Source: Phycisphaerae bacterium
GTDB taxonomy: Bacteria > Planctomycetota > Phycisphaerae > Phycisphaerales > SM1A02
Assembly (NCBI GenBank): GCA_018665385.1
Contig: JABJDN010000144.1
Span: forward strand, 1 to 27,480
DNA length: 27,480 bases
Direction: 5' to 3'
The notes beneath the pieces were generated by a model. It searched no databases. It worked only from the letters and a program-made list of their open reading frames with translations, and had not been told where the DNA came from. Shown one piece after another: positions 14,377 to 22,132 of the stretch. The first letter of the stretch is position 1. Every line of letters starts with the position of its first letter. Position numbers and translations under genes: made by a program.

Positions 14377-15552
14377 TTACCCTTTATCGGAATCTCCGCC
14401 TGGTTTCTTGCCCTTCCTGCGGCGTCGTCTTCGCTTTTTCTTTTTAGGTGCACTGCCGTCCCCTGCTTTTGCTTCGGGAACTTTGCCCCCACCGCTTGAA
14501 GGGGTCTTTTTCTTGACCTTGCGTTTGCGGCTTCTCTGTTTCTTTGGCTTCTCTTCTTCAACGAATTTGTTAACTTCCCAAGGGCGCGGGCAAGTCTCTG
14601 GGTCGCTTAAATCTTCTAAAGGGAATGCGACGCGTCGCCTATCGTGCTCAAGTTCTACAAGGACAAGTTGCGTTAAAATTTTCCCATCAAGAACAATGCC
14701 CGGACCTTCTGGGGTGCCGACGCGTGATTTCTTATGAGGAAGATTCTTTTTTAAGTCCCGATATGTTTGGTCTTCGTAACGAAGACAACACATTAATCGA
14801 CCGCATCTGCCTGATATTTTCTTAGGATCTAATGTTTGTTTTTGTTGTTTCGCCGTACGCATAGAAACAGGCGATAGTACTTTTAAGAACCCTTTGCAAC
14901 AACAGTGCTGTCCGCACTTTTCATAATCTGCGACAAGTCTTGCCTCATCACGTGCACCAACTTGTTTCATTTCAATTCGAGTGGAGTGCGCAGATGCTAA
15001 ATCTGTAACAAGGCCCCTGAAATCTACTCTTTCTTCAGAGACAAAATAAAACGTAAGAAGCTCGTTGCCAAGAATCGGTTCTACATCAACAATTTTCATA
15101 GCAAGGCGGTGCTTCTCAACAAGCAAGCGTGCTTCTTTTACCTGCTTGTCTATGGTTGATCGCATACGGCTCATTGTGTTTAAGTCTTCTGCGGTTGCGA
15201 TACGTAAGACTCGACCATTCGTGTGGAATGGAAAATCCTTACCACCAGAGTTTTCAATATATTGCAGCATATCGCTACGAGAGATTGATTTCCCGCATCC
15301 AGAATTTGAACACGTTGTTGTAAGAAGGTCGACTAGTTCGGTACCTCGATGCGTTCTGGCAACCAGTTTGGAACCGCAGCCGGCCTTAATACCGCCGGCT
15401 TGCTTAAATTCGCCAACCAATTTTAAAGTGCCAAAGCCAACCACCAGAGTTTTAGGGGCTTCAAGTTTGTCGAGTTGTTCTTCAAGTGTTAACGCATCGC
15501 GCCTTGAAGGATCTGCGTCTTGTTCAAAGACAGGAAGTGGAATAATAGCCAT
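14377..15552 (-). CDS. PSP1/RicT-family protein with Lys/Arg-rich tail
   Basis: A 391-residue cytoplasmic protein. Residues about 35-310 are the PSP1 C-terminal-domain family (B. subtilis RicT/YaaT): TLVVGFGTLKLVGEF, KHRLAMKIVDVEPILG, the diagnostic RIEMKQVGARDEARL (192-206) and KISGRCGRLMCCLRYE (245-260). Cysteines C213, C217-219, C250 and C255-256 are clustered as in the family, where RicT with RicA/RicF carries Fe-S clusters and modulates RNA maturation. An extra pair (C81, C86) and C59 lie further N-terminal. Residues about 335-391 are a disordered tail rich in Lys, Arg and Gly that could bind RNA or membrane (inference). The molecular role outside Firmicutes is unknown. Confidence 0.85.
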   Translation of the reverse strand: MAIIPLPVFEQDADPSRRDALTLEEQLDKLEAPKTLVVGFGTLKLVGEFKQAGGIKAGCGSKLVARTHRGTELVDLLTTTCSNSGCGKSISRSDMLQYIENSGGKDFPFHTNGRVLRIATAEDLNTMSRMRSTIDKQVKEARLLVEKHRLAMKIVDVEPILGNELLTFYFVSEERVDFRGLVTDLASAHSTRIEMKQVGARDEARLVADYEKCGQHCCCKGFLKVLSPVSMRTAKQQKQTLDPKKISGRCGRLMCCLRYEDQTYRDLKKNLPHKKSRVGTPEGPGIVLDGKILTQLVLVELEHDRRRVAFPLEDLSDPETCPRPWEVNKFVEEEKPKKQRSRKRKVKKKTPSSGGGKVPEAKAGDGSAPKKKKRRRRRRKGKKPGGDSDKG

Positions 15553-15577
15553 AAGAGTATTTGCAATCGCGAAACGA

Positions 15578-15607
15578 ATGATAATGCGAGCTGAGCATGT
15601 AAAGCAA
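15578..15607 (-). promoter_or_regulatory. Weak candidate promoter upstream of the PSP1 gene
   Basis: TTGCTT (15602-15607) and TATCAT (15578-15583) on the minus strand, 18 nt apart, in the 78-nt gap between der and the PSP1 gene. The match is partial and the site may be chance. Confidence 0.3.
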
Positions 15608-15630
15608 GTGCGTCATTCATAGTAATGTCG

Positions 15631-17124
15631 TCAGGAAGGAGTAGTAGAACCATCATCCGCCTGACCAGGTGATGGGTTTGAACGCGTTTGCGTAGAAATT
15701 GTACTCTCTTTTGGACCATGTTTAAGATCGTGGAGGGATTTTCGGCGCCTCTTTGTGAAGAGAAGGCGAATTGGGATTTCACTGAATGGCAATCTTTCGC
15801 GTAATCTATTCATCAAATATCGCTCGTATTGCCCTTCAAACATTGATGGATCGTTCACAACCATCGCTATTGTTGGCGGATTCGTTGCAATTTGCGATAC
15901 ATAGAGCAATTTCGCGACCGTTCCTAGCCTTGATGACGGACCGCGTTCTTTCAAAATTTCTTTGATGACGGCATTCAATTTGCCTGTTGTTTCACGGTGC
16001 AACGCTTGAGATTTCAAGTTGAATGCCATAGAAACAGCATCGTTAATCCCTTTACCCTCAATTGCACTCACAAATACGATTGGAGCATAATCAAGACCAC
16101 GGAGCTCTTTTGTAATGTAATCAAGGTAATCTTCTGGTGTGACATTGTCGTCCACCAAGTCCCACTTGTTTACAACAATGACTGTTGGTTTAAATTGGCG
16201 TTGCAATTCCATCGCCAGTTTTTTATCAACTTGCGAAATTCTATCCGTCGCATCAATGAGGAGTAGGGTGACATCCGCACGGCGAATAGATTGCAACATC
16301 CTTCTGTATGCGTAAAATTCTATGTCGTCGGCGAAACTTTTTTGCTTGCGTACACCTGCAGTATCAATCGCTGTAAACGAACGGTCATCTATTTCGAATT
16401 GCACATCGACTGAATCGCGAGTTGTACCAGCAATTTCTGAAACGATAACACGGTTTTCGCCAGCGAGTGCATTTGTAAGCGATGACTTTCCAGCGTTCCT
16501 CTTGCCGATCATCGCTAACTTCATATCTGGGTCTTCAGCGCGTTCACCTGAAATGCCTTCAAGTTTTTCCCACATGCGATCGGTAAGGTATTTTATTCCG
16601 TGACCGCTGATAGATGAAATACATATCGCTTCGCCTAAGCCGAGCGCTGCCGCTTCGTGACCATGGGCTTCCCAAGAACGGGAGTCAACCTTAGTTGCAA
16701 CTACGAGCACTTTCTTTCCTGCTCCAGACCGTCGAAGCATTTCTGCAACTGTTTGGTCGAGCGGTGTAACTCCTGATTGGGCATCGACAAGATACATAAT
16801 AATGTCGGCCTTACTCATTGCTTCTTTAATTTGAGATTCTATTTCGTGTGTCAAATCTCGAAGGTCTTTCCCTGCATCGTCAATATGAGCACCTTCAACA
16901 ACATATACACCCCAACCGCCTGTATCAAAAATCTCTGCTATTCTAGATTCCGTGCCTTTTGGGGTTCTTTTAGGCGGCTCAATCTCTAGAACAACGCTGA
17001 CTCTATCGCGAGTTACACCAGGAGTTGGATCAACAATAGATACTCTTCTCCGAGCAAGGCGGTTGAGTAAACTAGATTTGCCGACATTCGGCCTTCCTAC
17101 GATGGCTATTTTAGGTAAAGACAT
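15631..17124 (-). CDS. der: Ribosome-assembly GTPase Der (EngA)
   Basis: A 497-residue tandem GTPase required for 50S subunit maturation. G domain 1 has GRPNVGKS (10-17), TPGVTRDR, DTGGWG and TKVD (144-147). G domain 2 has GKRNAGKSS (207-215), AGTTRDS, DTAGVR and NKWD (319-322). The KH-like C-terminal domain follows (KILEKERGPSS-type segment, YVSQIATNPPTIAMVVNDP, FTKRRRKS). The first G4 motif carries Thr in place of the usual Asn. A tail of about 30 polar residues follows the conserved core. The start at 17124 fits the family, and a TGGTACAAT element ends 7 nt upstream, implying a leaderless transcript. It heads the long minus-strand run der-PSP1-lepB-pil and diverges from gmk. Confidence 0.97.
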   Translation of the reverse strand: MSLPKIAIVGRPNVGKSSLLNRLARRRVSIVDPTPGVTRDRVSVVLEIEPPKRTPKGTESRIAEIFDTGGWGVYVVEGAHIDDAGKDLRDLTHEIESQIKEAMSKADIIMYLVDAQSGVTPLDQTVAEMLRRSGAGKKVLVVATKVDSRSWEAHGHEAAALGLGEAICISSISGHGIKYLTDRMWEKLEGISGERAEDPDMKLAMIGKRNAGKSSLTNALAGENRVIVSEIAGTTRDSVDVQFEIDDRSFTAIDTAGVRKQKSFADDIEFYAYRRMLQSIRRADVTLLLIDATDRISQVDKKLAMELQRQFKPTVIVVNKWDLVDDNVTPEDYLDYITKELRGLDYAPIVFVSAIEGKGINDAVSMAFNLKSQALHRETTGKLNAVIKEILKERGPSSRLGTVAKLLYVSQIATNPPTIAMVVNDPSMFEGQYERYLMNRLRERLPFSEIPIRLLFTKRRRKSLHDLKHGPKESTISTQTRSNPSPGQADDGSTTPS

Positions 17125-17140
17125 TCCGGCTATTGTACCA
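17125..17140 (-). promoter_or_regulatory. Putative leaderless extended -10 promoter of der
   Basis: TGGTACAAT (17132-17140, minus strand) is an extended -10 (TGnTACAAT), followed by 7 nt and the der ATG. It mirrors the gmk promoter across an 83-nt divergent gap. Confidence 0.6.
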
Positions 17141-17192
17141 ACACTGAGGCAATTACTGTGTTTTCTTGCTCTGTTAGTCCAAAGAGAACCTG

Positions 17193-17207
17193 TGATACAA
17201 TCGACGT
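17193..17207 (+). promoter_or_regulatory. Putative leaderless extended -10 promoter of gmk
   Basis: TGATACAAT (17193-17201) is an extended -10, followed by 6 nt and the gmk ATG at 17208. Transcription would start at the A of the start codon. No ribosome site is visible upstream. Confidence 0.6.
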
Positions 17208-17804
17208 ATGACGGAGCATACTGTAGGTTTATTAGTTGTTATTTCAGGCCCTTCAGGGGTCGGAAAGACCACTATCGTGCATAGTATTAAGGACGATTTT
17301 AATGCTGTTTTTAGCGTTTCAGCGACTACCCGCCCCCAAAGCAAAAAAGAAATAGATGGTAAAGATTACTTCTTTGTTACGCCTGAAGCATTTGAAGCCA
17401 AAATTCAATTGAATGAGTTTCTCGAGCATGCCGAAGTGTTTGGTTGCCATCGGTATGGGACTCTTCGAGAACCCGTCACAACCGTCTTATCATCCGGAAA
17501 TATCATCCTTCTTGATATCGACGTCCAAGGCGGCATGCAAATACACAAGAACATGCCCGAATCAGTACGAATTTTCATCCTGCCTCCAAGTGACGATGAA
17601 TTGCTGCGTAGGCTTGAGGCTCGCGGTCGCGAGGATGAAGACTCTATTCAGAGAAGATTTCGTGAGGCGAAAAGCGAAATTAGGTTCGCCCAAGAAAGCG
17701 GCGCCTATGAGTACTTCATAACAAACGATAATTTGGACTTAGCGATAGCAGAAACAGCCGCAATAATAAAAAATGTTCGCACAAATACTGCAAGCTCATC
17801 ATGA
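17208..17804 (+). CDS. gmk: Guanylate kinase
   Basis: A 198-residue GMP kinase (ATP + GMP to ADP + GDP), cytoplasmic. The P-loop is GPSGVGKT (about residues 14-21). The GMP-binding segment is SVSATTRPQSKKEIDGKDYFF (S-x-TTR-P ... G-x-DY), then FLEHAEVFGCHRYGT and LLDIDVQGGMQI. The lid is RLEARGREDEDSIQRR, and the C-terminus contains YFITNDNLDLA. Length is normal for the family. The stop overlaps the start of the next gene by 4 nt (ATGA), so a secreted protein of unknown function is translationally coupled to gmk. Confidence 0.97.
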   Translation: MTEHTVGLLVVISGPSGVGKTTIVHSIKDDFNAVFSVSATTRPQSKKEIDGKDYFFVTPEAFEAKIQLNEFLEHAEVFGCHRYGTLREPVTTVLSSGNIILLDIDVQGGMQIHKNMPESVRIFILPPSDDELLRRLEARGREDEDSIQRRFREAKSEIRFAQESGAYEYFITNDNLDLAIAETAAIIKNVRTNTASSS

Positions 17805-19393
17805 CATTGAAGACATGTTTTCTGTTGCTGTGTCTAGCGCAAACTGCATTTGCCATTCCTGCTGAAGGTATTCGAGCAAAATACAGTGCACCAGTAACAC
17901 CAATCGGTGGCGTCCTTATGGTGCCGTTACTTTCTGAAGTTCCTGGAGACAATTGGCCAAGTACGCTCACCGTTACATTTGAAGATGGCACGACAGTTGA
18001 GGGCCATATTGGTTGGATTGAACACAACATACAAGTATCTAGATTCTGGGCTGAAAATCCGCTTACTATTCGTGGGATAACTACAGAAGACGACACTTCA
18101 AAAGTTCATCCTAAAGACAGCGCCACTGGCCCTGTTCTTCTTGCACAACTTCCAAACAAAACGAGTGAACATATAAAAATAGGGAATGATGTTGTTGCAC
18201 CAGTTTGGTTTTCTCTTCCAACTGAACTTCCAAATCTTAATCTAACCACGATTGATATGGCAAAGACCCTTCCATCAAAGAAGTTGTATACATATAGAAG
18301 CGCAAATCCACTTGATTATTGGCGGTTAACACTCATTGCATCTAGACGAGGAATACTGCCTCCAAAAATTATGGCCACCTTCAGTGCAGTAGAGAAACTT
18401 GCAGCAGTACAAGGTGAACAACTTTGGCGCATTGCTTTTGATCGTTTGGCAAGAAGCAGCCGAGGCGGTGCAGCTGAGTGCAGAGATTTACTCACAAATA
18501 CTGGCCACGATCAGGATGCGGAGTTTGCCTGTTGGGCGACGAACACCGACGCCCAACTTCTTTCTGTACTACTTGATCCAAATGCTACGTCAAGGCAACT
18601 TGCGTCAAGGGCGCTGCATTGGTGTGCAAACCAGAAGCCGTTTATCTTTTGGTTAGAGTCCGTGTACGGCGAAGAAATTACTGTAGCCATAGCAAACCCA
18701 ACATTTGAAGTGTTGCTTGTTGCAATCAAATGGAAAAAAGGGGACGACATTCCAATTGCAGTTGAAGTTCCAGCCCACGAAACCGTTCGTATTCCAGTGA
18801 CTCGGGTCTCGCATATAGACTTGTCCCTGTTTGGACCAACAACAATGGATTCCACGCTTGAGTGGCTAGAATTACAAATTGGGCCACATCTTTTTTCACT
18901 ACCAATTGTTCCCGCTACTGTTATTGCGCATCCACCAAGCGTACAATTACAACCTTTGTATCCCTGTTGGAATTTACTAGGCATACAAAATCAAACACCA
19001 ACAGTAGTGCAACCAAGCCAAAAGACCGTGGTGCAACTTCGTAAATTGTTTGGTAAGTGGGAATTCTTTGTGTCGTGTTCTGGAAACTCAGAACAGACTA
19101 ACCAAAACGAGCAATCAGTATCCTTTTACAACCCTGCGTTGAATAAGAGCGTGCGTGTTTCTCCGTTGAGTCACTCGTCCACTAGCACGAATTGGACTGC
19201 AAGCATACCCGTGCCAGAGGAATGGATTGTTGATGACATATTGCAGTTCTCGGTTACACGCAAGCATGGCTTGCCAGTTATTCGGGAACACGGTCCTATC
19301 CCAAGCGTGCCCTGGCTACAACAATACACTGCCCCAATTGTTGTTGATCTTTCTGAATGGGATACCATCCAGAAGTTCCCTGATAATCAGTAA
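17801..19393 (+). CDS. Large secreted protein of unknown function
   Basis: A 530-residue protein that I do not recognise. A Sec signal peptide is clear: Lys4, a hydrophobic core (CFLLLCLAQTAFA) and a likely cleavage after AFA at about residue 18. The N-terminal part looks like a small beta domain (VLMVPLLSEV, LTVTFEDGTTVEGHIGWIE), the middle (about 195-290) is helical and Ala/Arg rich, and the C-terminal half returns to beta-strand texture, ending acidic (VVDLSEWDTIQKF). No catalytic triad or metal motif stands out. It is probably periplasmic or cell-surface. Its ATG overlaps the gmk stop by 4 nt. It converges on the following minus-strand gene with a 9-nt gap. Confidence 0.8.
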   Translation: MTLKTCFLLLCLAQTAFAIPAEGIRAKYSAPVTPIGGVLMVPLLSEVPGDNWPSTLTVTFEDGTTVEGHIGWIEHNIQVSRFWAENPLTIRGITTEDDTSKVHPKDSATGPVLLAQLPNKTSEHIKIGNDVVAPVWFSLPTELPNLNLTTIDMAKTLPSKKLYTYRSANPLDYWRLTLIASRRGILPPKIMATFSAVEKLAAVQGEQLWRIAFDRLARSSRGGAAECRDLLTNTGHDQDAEFACWATNTDAQLLSVLLDPNATSRQLASRALHWCANQKPFIFWLESVYGEEITVAIANPTFEVLLVAIKWKKGDDIPIAVEVPAHETVRIPVTRVSHIDLSLFGPTTMDSTLEWLELQIGPHLFSLPIVPATVIAHPPSVQLQPLYPCWNLLGIQNQTPTVVQPSQKTVVQLRKLFGKWEFFVSCSGNSEQTNQNEQSVSFYNPALNKSVRVSPLSHSSTSTNWTASIPVPEEWIVDDILQFSVTRKHGLPVIREHGPIPSVPWLQQYTAPIVVDLSEWDTIQKFPDNQ

Positions 19394-19402
19394 ATCGTTG
19401 TC

Positions 19403-20278
19403 TTAAAAGCGTATTTTTCCAAACAAACCAAAAGTCCCAGCATTTTCGTACTCAGTTGATTGCACAAGTTGCCTTGCGTTGTTTGTTATTTCAAGTTCGC
19501 CACCAAATACAATTCCGCCGAAGATGGTCACATTAAATGTCGGCGTTGCATGGTACGTTGCTCTAAGAGTAAGTGGATACGAGGTCGCTTCAGCAGCACC
19601 ATTTGGCGCAAATCCATTTCCATTTAATCGAAAGCGACTGTAGCTGTACGAGTACCCAGCGCCGAATGTCCAATCGGCGCGTGGTGTCCACACAAGTTCA
19701 AGACCTGTACGACTTCCGAAACGAGTCGACAAATCACTTGTTAATCGAAGCGTGTCTGTCAACTTCCATTCTAAGACGATGATTGGAAATGCTTTTGGAT
19801 CAGCGTTTGCTTGACCAATAACACCCACGCCTCCACCTAGCGTTAGGTCGGAAGAGAATGAATGCACGTACGCAACTGAAGCGCCGCCCTGTGTATTAGT
19901 TGAAGCATCTGTTTCGTAACTTGCTCGAACAATTCCACCAAAAACCCAGCGGTCTTGCTTGCTATACTCGTGAGTCCAGACAACAGTCATATCAATAGTG
20001 TTTACTTTCTCCCATGCGTCCAATCCGCCTAAGCCGGCTGTGCCACCGAAATCCCAGTCGTCTTGTTGAAATTGAAATCGAAATTCCAAATCGTCTTCGT
20101 CGGTGACTTCACTCATCAAGCGAAGTTCTGCGCCAACGCTGTTCATAGAAACATCGCCGCCATTTGTAATGGAAGAATCAAACTGGTGGTAAAAATGGGA
20201 GTTCAGGGTGCTTGTCAGACCTGCTGTTTCAGGACTGGTCTGGCAAAGTAATGCTGTTGTTAATACGATTGCAAACAT
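19403..20278 (-). CDS. Outer-membrane beta-barrel-like protein (DUF6268-like)
   Basis: A 291-residue protein with a short signal peptide (MFAIVLTTALLCQTS) followed by regular amphipathic beta-strands with aromatic ends, such as DLEFRFQFQQDDWDFG, TIDMTVVWTHEYSKQDRWVFGGIVRASYE, TLRLTSDLSTRFG and WTFGAGYSYSYSRFRL. The C-terminus is GTFGLFGKIRF, ending in Phe as outer-membrane porin-type proteins do for Bam recognition. The style resembles the DUF6268 family of outer-membrane beta-barrel proteins; function and ligand are unknown. It starts 9 nt after the moxR stop with no promoter of its own visible, so it is probably co-transcribed with moxR. Confidence 0.72.
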   Translation of the reverse strand: MFAIVLTTALLCQTSPETAGLTSTLNSHFYHQFDSSITNGGDVSMNSVGAELRLMSEVTDEDDLEFRFQFQQDDWDFGGTAGLGGLDAWEKVNTIDMTVVWTHEYSKQDRWVFGGIVRASYETDASTNTQGGASVAYVHSFSSDLTLGGGVGVIGQANADPKAFPIIVLEWKLTDTLRLTSDLSTRFGSRTGLELVWTPRADWTFGAGYSYSYSRFRLNGNGFAPNGAAEATSYPLTLRATYHATPTFNVTIFGGIVFGGELEITNNARQLVQSTEYENAGTFGLFGKIRF

Positions 20279-20287
20279 GAAATTATC

Positions 20288-21289
20288 TCACTGTGTCTGT
20301 GTTGGAAGTGTTTCAATAAGGTTTTGTAAAATATCGTCGCACGAGACACCTTCAGCGTCTGCTTCAAAATTCAGAATGCAACGGTGGCGAAGCGCTGGCA
20401 ATGCAATGGATGATACATCGTCGTATTGCACCTCGGTTCTACCAGCTAAGAGCGCTTTAACTTTTCCACCAAGAACCAGCGTTTGTGCAGCACGAGGCGA
20501 AGCGCCGAAGCGTAAAAACTTTTTCGCCATTGGTGTTGCTAGTTGTTCGTCTGGGTGTGTTGCGAGCACAGTGCGCACTGCGTAGTCTTGCACTTCGTTT
20601 GAAATGGATACTTCTCGAATAACTTGTTGGTACATGAGAATTTTGCCAGTGTCGAGCACTCGAGACACATTTGCATCGTGTCCACTCGTTGTACGGTTGA
20701 TAATTTCCATAAGATCTTCGCGGCAAGAATACCCAACTTGAAGTTTGAAAAAGAAACGGTCGAGTTGCGCTTCTGGAAGTGGGTATGTCCCTTCTTGTTC
20801 AATTGGATTTTGCGTTGCCATGACAAAGAAGGGCAACTCAAGCATGTGGGTTTCTCCACCCACTGTTACTGAGCGTTCCTGCATTGCTTCGAGCAGTGCG
20901 GATTGCGTTTTAGGCGTTGCACGATTGATTTCATCTGCAAGAACCATTTGCGCAAAGAGCGGGCCTTTACGAAATTCAAAATCACGACCCTTATCAGATT
21001 CCACTACAACTGTTGTGCCGGTAATGTCGGCAGGCATAAGATCAGGCGTAAATTGAATACGAGCAAACTGCAAATGCAGCGCGTCGCTTAGGGTGCGTAT
21101 AAGAAGAGTCTTGCCTAAACCGGGAACACCCTCTAAGAGGGCATGCCCTCCAGCGAATAAACAGATTAAGACGCCTTCAACTATCTCATCGTGTCCAACA
21201 ACTGCCTTCGCTATTTCCGAGCGTAATTCAGAGTAGTCTTTTTGAAAAGACTGCACTGCATTTTCAAGTGAAATGGTAGTTGTTCCCAT
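20288..21289 (-). CDS. MoxR-family AAA+ ATPase
   Basis: A 333-residue MoxR ATPase, a cytoplasmic chaperone-like AAA+ protein. Visible motifs are ALLEGVPGLGKTLLIRTL (Walker A, about residue 54-70), FARIQFTPDLMPADITGT, the Walker B region LADEINRATPKTQSALLEAMQE, VMATQNPIEQEGTYPLPEAQLDRF (sensor 1), and a lid with the sensor-2 type GASPRAAQTLVL. MoxR genes are normally followed by DUF58 and VWA-domain genes, whose products they act on. Here the next gene encodes a beta-barrel protein, so the partner is unusual or encoded elsewhere. A TGCTATCGT element lies 6 nt before the ATG. Confidence 0.95.
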   Translation of the reverse strand: MGTTTISLENAVQSFQKDYSELRSEIAKAVVGHDEIVEGVLICLFAGGHALLEGVPGLGKTLLIRTLSDALHLQFARIQFTPDLMPADITGTTVVVESDKGRDFEFRKGPLFAQMVLADEINRATPKTQSALLEAMQERSVTVGGETHMLELPFFVMATQNPIEQEGTYPLPEAQLDRFFFKLQVGYSCREDLMEIINRTTSGHDANVSRVLDTGKILMYQQVIREVSISNEVQDYAVRTVLATHPDEQLATPMAKKFLRFGASPRAAQTLVLGGKVKALLAGRTEVQYDDVSSIALPALRHRCILNFEADAEGVSCDDILQNLIETLPTQTQ

Positions 21290-21304
21290 TTGCGTACGAT
21301 AGCA
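21290..21304 (-). promoter_or_regulatory. Putative leaderless extended -10 promoter of moxR
   Basis: TGCTATCGT (21296-21304, minus strand) is followed by 6 nt and the moxR ATG. It is the same geometry as der and gmk, and it lies directly beside repeat copy B. Confidence 0.5.
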
Positions 21305-21312
21305 TCATTCAC

Positions 21313-21391
21313 CCCTGATCTGTATCTGGTCTGGTCAACAAGAACCAAGTGTAAGAGTGTTCCAACCTGATGATTCCTGTTTCGATGTAAC
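21313..21391. repeat. Dispersed intergenic repeat, copy B
   Basis: Second copy of the element at 8134-8211, in the same orientation. Both copies lie 3' of a minus-strand gene, here nusG. The core is 21326-21391. The flanking CCTGAT (21313) and internal CCTGAT (21366) are conserved, while the third unit is CCTGTT (21376). TGGTCA (21332-21337) could pair with TGACCA (21415-21420), as the ends of copy A can. The CGAATC arm of the copy A hairpin is not conserved. Confidence 0.8.
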
Positions 21392-21421
21392 TCAAACTAG
21401 ATGCAACAATGATCTGACCAT

Positions 21422-22117
21422 TTAGTCAGCTTTTTCAATCATCCAGTATTCGATGTCAATTGGTGTTTGACGACCAAAGACTGTTGCGATAACTCGAACA
21501 ACGCCCTTCTCAGGGAAGATGTCATCGACTGTGCCTTCGTAGCCCATGAATGGACCGTCTTTCACGTTGACAGCATCGCCTTTAGCGAACTCAAGTTTGA
21601 CTTCAGTAACCTCTTCTGGTGCTTGTGAGTCGTACAACATTTTGTCAACTTCATCGTTGGACATAGGTGTTGGCTTGCCAGCAGTGCCGACAAAGTCGCC
21701 AACGCCAGTTGTTTCTTTAATAAGGAAGAATACATCTTGCGAAATTCGCGCATCAACAAGTTTCATCTCAACAAAGATATACCCTGGGTACAACTTTGTT
21801 TCAGTGATTCTTGTTTTACCTGTTTTGGTAAGTGTCTTTGTTTTTTCGGTTGGCACCATAATTCTGCCAACAAGGTGTTGAACGCCTTCAATCTGCACTT
21901 TCTTTTCAAGTGCATTGCGTACAAAGTCTTCTTTGTTAGAAGCAACACGTAGTACAAACCAGTTCATGCCTTCTTGAGTTTGTGGCATTGGTTCTATTAC
22001 ATCGGGTGTAGTTTCAACTGCTACATCAGTTGTTTTCGCAGTTGCTTCTGAAGCTACTGTTTCAGTTGAAGCAGTTGCCTCGTTTGTTGTTTCAATATTG
22101 TCTTCTGTCTCTGTCAT
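21422..22117 (-). CDS. nusG: Transcription elongation/antitermination factor NusG
   Basis: A 231-residue NusG. The conserved NGN domain begins only at residue 51 (MNWFVLRVASNKE) and includes KLYPGYIFVEMKL and TTGVGDFVG. The KOW domain is FAKGDAVNVKDGPFMGYEGTV, ending VFGRQTPIDIEYWMIEKAD. NusG binds RNA polymerase and links it to Rho or the ribosome. Residues 1-50 are an extra low-complexity, Thr/Glu/Ala-rich acidic arm. The longer start at 22117 is favoured because a clear AAGGGA site lies just upstream and the arm stays in frame, but the inner Met51 cannot be excluded. It is the last gene of the tuf-secE-nusG unit, and rplK does not follow. Confidence 0.95.
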   Translation of the reverse strand: MTETEDNIETTNEATASTETVASEATAKTTDVAVETTPDVIEPMPQTQEGMNWFVLRVASNKEDFVRNALEKKVQIEGVQHLVGRIMVPTEKTKTLTKTGKTRITETKLYPGYIFVEMKLVDARISQDVFFLIKETTGVGDFVGTAGKPTPMSNDEVDKMLYDSQAPEEVTEVKLEFAKGDAVNVKDGPFMGYEGTVDDIFPEKGVVRVIATVFGRQTPIDIEYWMIEKAD

Positions 22118-22132
22118 CGTATCCCTTCCCTT

